From positions 1 through 10,366 of the forward strand of contig JAUTXB010000037.1 in the NCBI GenBank assembly GCA_030838245.1: a DNA stretch of 10,366 bases, in the 5' to 3' direction. The first letter of the stretch is position 1, and each line of letters begins with the position of its first letter. The notes under the pieces were generated by a model that saw nothing but the letters and a program-made list of their open reading frames with translations, did no database searches and had not been told where the DNA came from. Source of the DNA: Acidimicrobiaceae bacterium (lineage in GTDB: Bacteria > Actinomycetota > Acidimicrobiia > Acidimicrobiales > RAAP-2). A program made the translations under genes and the position numbers. Below, one piece after another: positions 1 to 7,616 of this stretch.

Positions 1-1380
<1,380 letters not shown>

Positions 1381-1404
1381 GCCCCTTTCTCAGGCGGGCC
1401 GAAG

Positions 1405-1426
1405 CCCCGGGTCGGCGGACCCGGGG
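1405..1426 (+). terminator. GC-rich hairpin after hppA, possible terminator
   Basis: A perfect 9-bp inverted repeat (CCCCGGGTC, 1405-1413, and GACCCGGGG, 1418-1426) encloses a GGCG loop, 24 bases after the hppA stop. No T run follows, so this is not a canonical intrinsic terminator. It could be an actinobacterial U-less terminator or an RNA-stabilising 3' end. The hexamer TTGACA directly follows at 1427-1432, but no convincing -10 box lies at the right distance. Confidence 0.5.
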
Positions 1427-1470
1427 TTGACAGCGGGAGACCGTGGCGTTCACCCTGTGTCGCGAGAGCC

Positions 1471-4407
1471 ATGGCAACCACCGACCTGACAGACGACACC
1501 ACCGTGCCTGCCGGCGACGGCGCCCCGACCCCGGCGCGCCCTGCCGCCAGGCGGGGCGCATCGCAGGGAAAGCCGCTGGTCATCGTGGAGTCCCCGGCCA
1601 AGGCCAAGACCATCGCCGGACTGCTCGGCCCGGGGTACGTGGTCGAGTCGTCCATCGGCCACATCCGCGATCTGCCCCGTCGGGCCGACGAGGTCCCTGC
1701 CGCCTACAAGGGTGAGGACTGGTCGCGGCTGGGGGTGGATGTGGACAACGGCTTCAAGCCGCTGTACGTCATCTCCTCGGACAAGAAGTCCCAGGTGTCC
1801 AAGCTGAAACAACTGGTGAAGCAAGCCAGCGAGGTCTACCTGGCTTCGGACGAGGACCGCGAGGGCGAGTCCATCGCCTGGCACCTCCTCGAAGTGCTGG
1901 CCCCCACGGTGCCGGTGAAGCGGATGGTGTTCCACGAGATCACCCGGGCGGCCATCGAGCGGGCGGTCGACGAGTGGCGTGACCTCGATCGCCGGCTGGT
2001 CGACGCCCAAGAGGCCCGGCGCATCCTCGACCGGCTTTACGGCTACGAGGTCTCGCCGGTGCTGTGGAAGAAGATCATGCCCCGCCTGTCGGCCGGGCGG
2101 GTCCAGAGCGTGGCCACTCGGATGGTGGTCGAGCGGGAACGAGCCCGCATGAAATTCCGCTCGGCATCCTGGTGGGGGCTGGAGGGCAGGTTCGCTACCG
2201 AGGCCTCGTCGCGGGCGTCCGAGACCGCCCAGGCGTCACTGGAGGCCTCGCTGGTCGCCGTCGACGGCACCCCGCTGGCCTCGGGACGCGACTTCTCTGA
2301 GCTGGGCGAGCTCACCTCGCCGGGCACCGTGGTCGTCCTGGGTGAGGCCGAGGCCCGCGCTCTGGCCGCTGGTCTCGAGGACCGGCCCTTCGCCGTCACC
2401 TCGGTGACCGAGAAGCCGTTCCGGCGCTCTCCGGCTGCCCCGTTCATGACCTCCACGCTCCAACAGGACGCCGGGCGCAAGCTGCGGTTCAGCTCGCAGC
2501 GCACGATGCAGATCGCCCAGCGCCTGTACGAGGGTGGCTGGATCACCTACATGCGCACCGACTCGACCACGTTGTCGGACCAGGCGTTGACGGCCGCCCG
2601 TTCCCAGGCCGCCTCGCTGTACGGGTCCGACTACGTCCCCGCCCAGGCGCGGCGGTACGAGCGCAAGGTGAAGAACGCCCAAGAGGCCCACGAGGCCATT
2701 CGCCCGGCCGGAGAGTCGTTCCGGACCCCCGACGAGGCGTCGAGGTCGCTCTCGGGGGACGAGTTCCGTCTCTACGACCTCATCTGGAAGCGCACGGTCG
2801 CCTCCCAGATGGCCGACGCCACCGGGACCAGCGCCCAGATCCGGCTGACCGGGACCACCGCGGCCGGCCAGGAGGCCGAGTTCTCGGCCAGCGGCAAGGT
2901 CATCAAGTTCCCAGGGTTTCTCCGTGCCTATGTGGAGGGCGAGGACGACCCGGATGCCGAACTGGCCGACCGGGAGGTGCACCTCCCGCCGGTGGCCGAA
3001 GGCGATCCCTTGTCGGCCGAGTCCATCGAGGCGGGGTCCCACGCCACCCAGCCACCGGCCCGCTATACCGAGGCGTCGCTGGTCAAGGCCATGGAGGACC
3101 TCGGCGTCGGTCGCCCGTCCACCTACGCCAGCGTGATCGCCACCGTGCTCGACCGGGGCTATGTCTGGAAGAAGGGGACGGCCCTGGTGCCGTCGTTCAC
3201 CGCTTTCGCCGTGGTCGGACTGCTCGAGCGCTACTTCGGCGACCTGGTCGACTACGGCTTCACTGCGTCGATGGAGGACGACCTGGACGCCATCGCGTCG
3301 GGTGCGGCCGAGGCCCTCCCGTGGCTGACCCGCTTCTACTTCGGCTCGGGCAACGGGAAATCGAACGGCTCGACGGGGAACGGTTCGACTGACGAGAACG
3401 GTTCCGACGGTGGGTCCCAAGTGGAGCGGATGGGCCTGAAGCACGAGGTGGCTACCTACCTGGGCGAGATCGACGCCCGCGAGATCAACTCGATTCCCCT
3501 CGGTACCGGGTCCGACGGCCAAGAGATCGTGGCCCGGGTAGGACGCTACGGGCCGTACCTGCAACGCGGGGACGACCGGGTATCCATTCCCGAGGACCTG
3601 GCCCCCGACGAACTGACCCCGGAGCGGGCCGAGTCCCTCCTCGAGGCGCCTTCCTCTGATCGGATACTCGGTGAGGACCCCGAGACCGGGCTCCCCATCC
3701 AAGTGCGGGCCGGACGTTTCGGGCCCTATATCCAACTGGGCGAGATCGTCGACGGTGGTCCCAAGCCGAAGACGGCCTCGCTGTTCGCCTCCATGTCCCC
3801 GGCCACCATCACCTTCGAGGAAGCCCTCGAGTTGTTGCAGATCCCGCGCGTCGTCGGTGTCGATCCGGACACCAACGAGGAGATCGTGGCCCACAACGGC
3901 AAGTTCGGTCCGTACGTGAAAAAGGGGACCGACAGTCGGAGCCTGGTCAGCGAGCAGCAGATCCTCACCGTCACGGTGGACGAGGCCATGGCGCTCTTCG
4001 CCCAGCCCAAGACCCGCCGGGGTCGGTCGGCGTCCGGTCCGCTGCGGGAGATGGGACCCGATCCCGACTCCGGCTCGCCCATGGTGGTGAAGGACGGTCG
4101 GTTCGGGCCCTACGTGACCGATGGGACGACCAACGCCTCGTTGCGCAAGGGCGATGACGTCGAGGAACTGACGGTGGAGCGGGCAGCCGAGCTGCTGGCC
4201 GAGCGCCGTGCCGCCGGGCCCTCGACCCGGAAGAAGGCTCCGGCCAAGAAGCGGGCGGCCAAGAAGAAGGCAACAGCCAAGAAGGCCCCGGCCAAGAAGA
4301 AGGCAACAGCCAAGAAGGCCTCGGCCACGAAGGCAACAGCCACGAAGGCAACAGCCACGAAGCGGGCAACGAACACGGACACCGGGGTGGCTCCGGAGCC
4401 GTCATGA
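1471..4407 (+). CDS. topA: DNA topoisomerase I (type IA), actinobacterial form with Lys-rich tail
   Basis: It relaxes negatively supercoiled DNA by cutting one strand through a 5'-phosphotyrosine link. The TOPRIM domain begins near residue 33, with LVIVESPAKAKTI (catalytic Glu40) and the metal-binding Asp127, Asp129 and Glu131 in DEDREGE. The catalytic tyrosine is Tyr360 in ITYMRTDS. The C-terminal half has no zinc-finger cysteines; it carries four G-(R/K)-(Y/F)-G-P-Y repeats, near residues 691, 748, 810 and 876, as in mycobacterial TopA. A Lys/Ala/Thr/Pro tail follows from about residue 920 and probably binds DNA. Residues 625-650 form an unusual Gly/Ser/Asn insert. The ATG at 1471 has only a weak purine-rich stretch upstream; the first 32 residues look poorly conserved, so the exact start is less sure. 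The TGA overlaps the tmk ATG by four bases, which implies coupled translation. Confidence 0.97.
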   Translation: MATTDLTDDTTVPAGDGAPTPARPAARRGASQGKPLVIVESPAKAKTIAGLLGPGYVVESSIGHIRDLPRRADEVPAAYKGEDWSRLGVDVDNGFKPLYVISSDKKSQVSKLKQLVKQASEVYLASDEDREGESIAWHLLEVLAPTVPVKRMVFHEITRAAIERAVDEWRDLDRRLVDAQEARRILDRLYGYEVSPVLWKKIMPRLSAGRVQSVATRMVVERERARMKFRSASWWGLEGRFATEASSRASETAQASLEASLVAVDGTPLASGRDFSELGELTSPGTVVVLGEAEARALAAGLEDRPFAVTSVTEKPFRRSPAAPFMTSTLQQDAGRKLRFSSQRTMQIAQRLYEGGWITYMRTDSTTLSDQALTAARSQAASLYGSDYVPAQARRYERKVKNAQEAHEAIRPAGESFRTPDEASRSLSGDEFRLYDLIWKRTVASQMADATGTSAQIRLTGTTAAGQEAEFSASGKVIKFPGFLRAYVEGEDDPDAELADREVHLPPVAEGDPLSAESIEAGSHATQPPARYTEASLVKAMEDLGVGRPSTYASVIATVLDRGYVWKKGTALVPSFTAFAVVGLLERYFGDLVDYGFTASMEDDLDAIASGAAEALPWLTRFYFGSGNGKSNGSTGNGSTDENGSDGGSQVERMGLKHEVATYLGEIDAREINSIPLGTGSDGQEIVARVGRYGPYLQRGDDRVSIPEDLAPDELTPERAESLLEAPSSDRILGEDPETGLPIQVRAGRFGPYIQLGEIVDGGPKPKTASLFASMSPATITFEEALELLQIPRVVGVDPDTNEEIVAHNGKFGPYVKKGTDSRSLVSEQQILTVTVDEAMALFAQPKTRRGRSASGPLREMGPDPDSGSPMVVKDGRFGPYVTDGTTNASLRKGDDVEELTVERAAELLAERRAAGPSTRKKAPAKKRAAKKKATAKKAPAKKKATAKKASATKATATKATATKRATNTDTGVAPEPS
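4258..4362 (+). repeat. In-frame tandem repeats coding the TopA lysine-rich tail
   Basis: Two adjacent 33-base copies (4258-4290 and 4291-4323) differ at one position, the C/T in the last codon. Each codes for AKKKATAKKA plus Pro or Ser. After them come 15-base units (4324-4338, 4339-4353, then a partial unit to 4362) coding for ATKAT. The near identity, including the locally unusual GCA ACA codon pair, points to recent slippage or unequal-exchange expansion. Lys to Thr changes (AAG to ACG) separate the second repeat type from the first. Confidence 0.9.
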
Positions 4408-5024
4408 GCGCGGTGCGGCGCGGTCGTCTGATCGCCCTCGAGGGGATCGACGGGTGCGGCAAGTCCACCCAGGCGGCGTTGCTGGCCGACCACCTCCATG
4501 CTCGGCTCACCTTCGAGCCCGGGGCCACGGAACTGGGGACCGCGCTTCGCGAGCTTCTCTTGAGCCCGGCACTACCCGACGTAGTGCCCCCAGCCGAGGC
4601 GCTGCTCATGGCGGCCGACCGTGCCCAGCACACCGCCGAGGTCATCGAGCCGCTCTTGTCCAAGGGGGTGTCGGTTGTCACCGATCGCTTTACCGCTTCG
4701 ACGCTGGCCTATCAGGGCTTCGGGCGCCAGCTCGACCTCAGTGCCCTGCGAGCCCTCAACCAGTGGGCAACCGGCGGGGTCTCGCCCGACGTGAACATCC
4801 TTATCGACGTGCCCCTCGATGTGGCCCGCGCCAGGATGAAGCCTGCCCGGGCTGACCGGCTGGAGGGGTTGGGCGAGGCCTTCCAGTGCCGCGTCCGCGA
4901 AGGGTACGAGCAGCTGATCGAGGACGATCCCGATGCATGGGTGAGGATCGACGGTACCGGCGACGCCGACCTCGTCGCCGAACGCGTGCGGGCGGCAGTC
5001 GCCGAACGGCTGGACGATGCCTGA
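4404..5024 (+). CDS. tmk: Thymidylate kinase
   Basis: It phosphorylates dTMP to dTDP with ATP in the cytoplasm, on the path to dTTP. The 206 residues match the usual family length. Visible marks are the P-loop GIDGCGKST (residues 14-22), the DRAQH motif (72-76), the DRF form of the DR(Y/H/F) motif (94-96) followed by ASTLAYQGFGR, and an Arg/Lys-rich lid region around 142-154. The family motif usually written TREPGGT reads TFEPGAT here (residues 36-42), so the Arg is Phe and one Gly is Ala. The ATG overlaps the topA stop as ATGA, and the 3' end overlaps holB by eight bases, so topA, tmk and holB are very likely one translationally coupled unit. Placement beside holB is common in bacteria. Confidence 0.95.
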   Translation: MSAVRRGRLIALEGIDGCGKSTQAALLADHLHARLTFEPGATELGTALRELLLSPALPDVVPPAEALLMAADRAQHTAEVIEPLLSKGVSVVTDRFTASTLAYQGFGRQLDLSALRALNQWATGGVSPDVNILIDVPLDVARARMKPARADRLEGLGEAFQCRVREGYEQLIEDDPDAWVRIDGTGDADLVAERVRAAVAERLDDA

Positions 5025-6144
5025 GCCCTCCGGGTCTGAAGCGCCTACGGTCGGCGCCGCCGTTCCCGGCGTGCCCGCAGCCTCGCTCTACGACGCGGTG
5101 GTGGGACAACCCCGTGCAGTGAGCCAGCTCAAAAAGGCGGCCCAGCGACCGGTGCATGCCTATCTGTTCCACGGCCCGCCGGGCTCGGGCAAGCGGGCCG
5201 CGGCCCGGGCCTTTGCCGCTTCGCTTCTCTGCCCGAGGGGAGGATGCGGCGTTTGCAACGACTGCCGCCGGGCGCTGGCCGGCACCCATCCCGATCTGGT
5301 GCTCATCGAGCGCACCGGTGCCGCACTGGACGTCGACGAGGCCCGGACCATCGTGACCCGCGCCCAGCGGCGACCGCTCGAGGCGAAGCGCCAAGTGCTG
5401 CTGGTCACCGATGTCCACCTGGCCGACAAGGCGGCGCCTGCGCTCTTGAAGACGCTGGAGGAGCCCCCACCGACCACTGTGTTCGTGTTGCTGGCCGACG
5501 ACCTCCCCGCCAGCCTGGCCACGATCGCCAGCCGGTGCGTGAAGGTGGAGTTCGACCCAGTCCCGGCCGCGGAGGTGGCCCAGTGGCTGGTGACCCACGG
5601 GGTGGCCGACCAAGTCGCCCGCTCGGTGGCCGCGGTGTCGGGCGGCCGGCTCGATCGGGCGCGCCTGTTGGCTACCGACCCTGGATTCGCCCACCGCCAG
5701 GAGCAGTGGCGCACCGTCCCGGCCCGGCTCGACGGCACCGGGGCGACCGCAGCCATCGTGGCCTCCGAGCTCCTAGCCTCGGCCGAGGATTCGCTGGGAC
5801 CGCTCCAGGACCAACAAGCGGCGGAGCTAGCCACGCTGGCCGAACGGGCCGAATCGGTCGGTGGTCGCGGCGTCCCGGGCCGCAAGGACATCGATGACCG
5901 CCATCGGCGAGAAGCCCGTCGCTTCAGGACGGACGAGTTGCGCATGGGCCTGGCCACCCTGGCCGGCGCCTACCGGGACCGGTTGGTGGCGGGCACCGAC
6001 GGCGGCGCCATCCCCGACGTGCGCCGTGCCGCCCTGGCGGCGGACGCCCTCGACCGGACGGCGGCCGCATTGGTCCGAAACCCGAATGAGGGGCTCCTCT
6101 TGGAATCGCTGATGGTCACCCTCTCAGGCATGGAGACCTCATGA
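5017..6144 (+). CDS. holB: DNA polymerase III delta' subunit (clamp loader)
   Basis: This is an AAA+ subunit of the clamp loader, which places the sliding clamp on primed DNA during replication. In the 375 residues I see a P-loop GPPGSGKR (53-60), a four-cysteine zinc-binding knuckle (Cys72, Cys77, Cys80, Cys83), the LLKTLEEPPPTTVFVL block typical of delta' and gamma/tau, and the SRC motif (172-174), whose Arg serves as the arginine finger for a neighbouring subunit. The Walker B position reads LLVTDVHLAD (128-137), with Val133 where an active ATPase has Glu, so it probably does not hydrolyse ATP itself. Gamma/tau (DnaX) is less likely because of this Walker B, the length and the partnership with tmk. 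The ATG overlaps the tmk end; the GTG at 5071 is a possible alternative start, since the conserved part starts near residue 24. Confidence 0.93.
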   Translation: MPEPSGSEAPTVGAAVPGVPAASLYDAVVGQPRAVSQLKKAAQRPVHAYLFHGPPGSGKRAAARAFAASLLCPRGGCGVCNDCRRALAGTHPDLVLIERTGAALDVDEARTIVTRAQRRPLEAKRQVLLVTDVHLADKAAPALLKTLEEPPPTTVFVLLADDLPASLATIASRCVKVEFDPVPAAEVAQWLVTHGVADQVARSVAAVSGGRLDRARLLATDPGFAHRQEQWRTVPARLDGTGATAAIVASELLASAEDSLGPLQDQQAAELATLAERAESVGGRGVPGRKDIDDRHRREARRFRTDELRMGLATLAGAYRDRLVAGTDGGAIPDVRRAALAADALDRTAAALVRNPNEGLLLESLMVTLSGMETS

Positions 6145-6152
6145 CCGTCGGA

Positions 6153-6158
6153 TAGCCT
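6153..6158 (+). promoter_or_regulatory. Possible -10 box for tRNA-Thr
   Basis: TAGCCT fits TANNNT and ends 10 bases before the first base of the mature tRNA, so transcription could start a few bases before the 5' end. There is no clear -35 hexamer near 6130-6135, where it would be expected inside the holB 3' end. The call rests on position and a three-base match. Confidence 0.35.
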
Positions 6159-6168
6159 GTCGCGTCTT

Positions 6169-6244
6169 GCCTGGGTAGCTCAGTCGGTAGAGCAACGCAC
6201 TCGTAATGCGTAGGTCAGGAGTTCGATTCTCCTCCCAGGCTCCA
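6169..6244 (+). tRNA. tRNA-Thr (anticodon CGU), CCA encoded
   Basis: A full cloverleaf can be drawn. The acceptor is GCCTGGG (6169-6175) paired to CCCAGGC (6234-6240). The D arm is GCTC/GAGC (6178-6181, 6190-6193). The anticodon arm is ACGCA/TGCGT (6195-6199, 6207-6211) with loop CTCGTAA, placing CGT at 6202-6204. The variable loop is AGGTC, and the T arm is AGGAG/CTCCT around TTCGATT. The discriminator is T6241, and CCA (6242-6244) is in the gene. It reads ACG threonine codons, which are common in high-G+C genes. It starts 24 bases after the holB stop. Confidence 0.97.
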
Positions 6245-6245
6245 A

Positions 6246-6533
6246 CAACTCTCCCGGCCTGACCGACAGGTTGCTCAGCGCGAGCAGGACGGCATCTCGG
6301 CACGACTTGAGGACCTCGGGATTGAAGTCGCAACATTCCCCACTTGGCTACCGAAGGCTCTAATACCGGGTTCGGCAAACTGGTGGTATTACCGGTTGTA
6401 CGAACGGGTGGACCGGGTCATCGACCGAATCCACGACGCACTGGGCGCATGGGGGTTCGCACCGGGCACAGTGGTGTCGTTCACCTCCGACCGCGGCGAC
6501 CTGGCGACCCGAGAGCGAGCACTCCGCGCGTGA
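6246..6533 (+). pseudogene. Decayed internal fragment of a sulfatase-family gene
   Basis: The +3 frame (codons starting at multiples of 3) is open from the tRNA end to TGA at 6531-6533, with no plausible start. Translation of 6378-6506 gives NWWYYRLYERVDRVIDRIHD (6378-6437), then ALGAWGFAPGTVVSFTSDRG (6438-6497) and DLA. This matches the shape of actinobacterial sulfatases: a YY...VDR.I.R...AL helix, then TVV.FTSDHGD with a metal-binding Asp-His pair. Here the His is Arg (CGC, 6492-6494). The N-terminal half with the formylglycine-cysteine site and everything after the motif are missing, so no function is expected. Third positions hold more A/T (CTA, ATA, ATT, GCA, ACA) than nearby genes. The family call is from memory of the motif, not a search; a chance open frame is the main alternative. 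Confidence 0.68.
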
Positions 6534-6614
6534 CCGTTGGGGTCGCTACGCAGCCGATGCCGGTTCTCAGGCCCAGCGACGGGTGGCGACGACGGCTGTG
6601 TCACTGGGACTGTG

Positions 6615-6620
6615 TAGGGT
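6615..6620 (+). promoter_or_regulatory. -10 box (TAGGGT) of a probable leaderless promoter for the sigma factor gene
   Basis: TAGGGT fits TANNNT and is followed by exactly six bases and then the ATG at 6627. A start of transcription at or next to the A of ATG would give a leaderless mRNA. No Shine-Dalgarno sequence stands before this ATG, which agrees. No clear -35 element is seen. The bases between the sulfatase remnant (ending 6533) and this box hold nothing else I recognise, including no clear GGAAT...GTT self-activation site. Confidence 0.5.
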
Positions 6621-6626
6621 GCAACC

Positions 6627-7205
6627 ATGGCCGATCAGAACGAATTCTCCGATCTCGCCATGGTGCACATGTCGGCGCTGTATACCGCCGCGCTGCGGTT
6701 GACCCGGAACCCCTCCGACGCCGAGGACCTGGTCCAAGAGACCTACCTCAAGGCCTATCGAGCCTTTGGGAGCTTCGAGGCGGGCACTAACCTCCGGGCC
6801 TGGCTGTACAAGATCCTGACCAACACGTTCATCAACTCGTACCGAGCGGCCAAGCGACGCCCAGAGATCTCCGACGTCGAGGACGTCGAGGACCTCTATA
6901 TGTACCGGCGGTTGTCCGGAGATCAGCCCACTGGCCTGGGGCGGAGCGCCGAGGACGAAGTCGTGGACCGGTTCACCGACACCGAGGTCAAAGAGGCGAT
7001 CGAGGCCCTTCCCGAGTCCTTCCGGATCGCCGTCCTGCTGGCCGACGTCGAGGGCTTCTCCTACAAGGAGATCGCCGACATCACCGAGGTACCCATCGGG
7101 ACGGTGATGAGCCGCATCCACCGGGGAAGAAAGGCGCTCCAGAAGGCGTTGTTTGAATTTGGTGCCGCACGAGGACTCGTCGGTGTCACCGACGATGGCA
7201 GGTAG
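6627..7205 (+). CDS. sigH: ECF RNA polymerase sigma factor, SigH/SigR type
   Basis: This is an alternative sigma factor that directs RNA polymerase to stress promoters; in characterised actinobacteria the SigH/SigR group answers thiol-oxidative and heat stress. The 192 residues hold region 2 (about 8-78), with [20 protein letters not shown] (26-45) and [18 protein letters not shown] (56-73), and region 4 (about 120-175), with ALPESFR and the helix-turn-helix [20 protein letters not shown] (146-165). These stretches closely resemble mycobacterial SigH, also in the acidic link with a TGLxRSAE segment between the regions. No membrane segment is present. The anti-sigma gene begins 14 bases after the stop. 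The ATG at 6627 is preferred over Met12 or Met15 because of the -10 box six bases before it and because the start of region 2 is kept. Auto-control is likely by family but not visible as a site. Confidence 0.93.
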   Translation: MADQNEFSDLAMVHMSALYTAALRLTRNPSDAEDLVQETYLKAYRAFGSFEAGTNLRAWLYKILTNTFINSYRAAKRRPEISDVEDVEDLYMYRRLSGDQPTGLGRSAEDEVVDRFTDTEVKEAIEALPESFRIAVLLADVEGFSYKEIADITEVPIGTVMSRIHRGRKALQKALFEFGAARGLVGVTDDGR

Positions 7206-7219
7206 GGAGACCGTTCGCA

Positions 7220-7546
7220 GTGGAGCAACACGGACCGAACAGTGAGCCGGCAAAACCGGTAGGTGGGCCCGGTACGGAGCTTCCCCGACCCTCAGTCAGC
7301 GGCTTCCTCGACTGCGATGAGACCATCGAGCGGCTGTACTTCTATCTCGACGGGGAGCTGACCGACGAGCGTCGGGTCGAGATCCAGCGCCACCTGGACC
7401 TTTGCGGGCCCTGCGTACAGGCGTTCGGTTTCGAGACCGAGCTCCGCAAGTTGATCGCCAACCGGTGCAAGGACCACGTGCCCGACAGCCTGATGGACCG
7501 AGTGGCGGCGGCCATCTACGACGAGCAACGTCGCCAGGCCAACTGA
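7220..7546 (+). CDS. rshA: Zinc anti-sigma factor of the RsrA/RshA (ZAS) type
   Basis: It holds the partner sigma factor inactive until oxidation forms disulphides and releases zinc, as shown for RsrA of Streptomyces and RshA of Mycobacterium. The 108-residue soluble protein has Cys32, then His58-x3-Cys62-x2-Cys65 (RHLDLCGPC), and Cys83 in NRCKDHVPDSL. This spacing equals that of RsrA (Cys11, His37, Cys41, Cys44, with the Cys61/62 region). The segment LYFYLDGELTDERRVEIQRH (39-58) is typical of the ZAS helices. The first 28 residues are Pro/Gly-rich and unlike the family core. The start is GTG at 7220, supported by GGGAGA (7205-7210) nine bases upstream, overlapping the sigma stop. The two genes are cotranscribed and closed by the terminator at 7563. 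Confidence 0.92.
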   Translation: MEQHGPNSEPAKPVGGPGTELPRPSVSGFLDCDETIERLYFYLDGELTDERRVEIQRHLDLCGPCVQAFGFETELRKLIANRCKDHVPDSLMDRVAAAIYDEQRRQAN

Positions 7547-7562
7547 GCTTTCCCGATGAACC

Positions 7563-7591
7563 GGCTTCCCCACGGGGAGGCCACCTTTTTT
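7563..7591 (+). terminator. Rho-independent terminator after the sigma/anti-sigma operon
   Basis: An 8-bp stem (GGCTTCCC, 7563-7570, with GGGAGGCC, 7575-7582, including one G-U pair) closes a CACG loop. After ACC comes a run of six T (7586-7591). It lies 16 bases after the anti-sigma stop. This is the clearest terminator in the window and separates the stress regulator from the next gene. Confidence 0.88.
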
Positions 7592-7604
7592 GTCGGACCG
7601 TCCC

Positions 7605-7610
7605 TAGACT
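7605..7610 (+). promoter_or_regulatory. -10 box (TAGACT) of a probable leaderless promoter for the DUF2342 gene
   Basis: TAGACT fits TANNNT and is followed by six bases and the ATG at 7617, the same geometry as before the sigma gene. No Shine-Dalgarno sequence is present. The expected -35 area (about 7582-7587) falls in the base of the terminator and its T run, with no recognisable hexamer. Confidence 0.55.
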
Positions 7611-7616
7611 GGCCCC

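Noticed and set aside
1427..1464. TTGACA as the -35 of a topA promoter
   Set aside because: The hexamer is perfect, but 16 to 18 bases downstream there is no TANNNT-like sequence, and it abuts the hairpin. I could not support a full promoter.
2236..3894. Reverse-strand 552-residue open frame opposite topA
   Set aside because: It is composed mostly of Gly, Arg, Val, Leu and His without any domain, as expected for the antisense of a GC-rich gene. topA on the + strand is certain.
6258..6286. Small inverted repeats after the tRNA (CCTG/CAGG and TGCTC/GAGCA)
   Set aside because: Stems of four or five pairs without a T run are expected by chance in this base composition and do not support a terminator or an attachment site.
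6139..6378. Reverse-strand 79-residue open frame containing EENRTPDLRITSALLYRLSYPG
   Set aside because: This is the antisense of the tRNA-Thr gene. The same peptide pattern is a well-known false protein prediction that arises wherever such tRNAs occur.
6245..6626. tRNA-adjacent attachment site or integrase
   Set aside because: I looked for a repeat of the tRNA 3' end in the gap and for recombinase motifs in all frames and found neither in the window.
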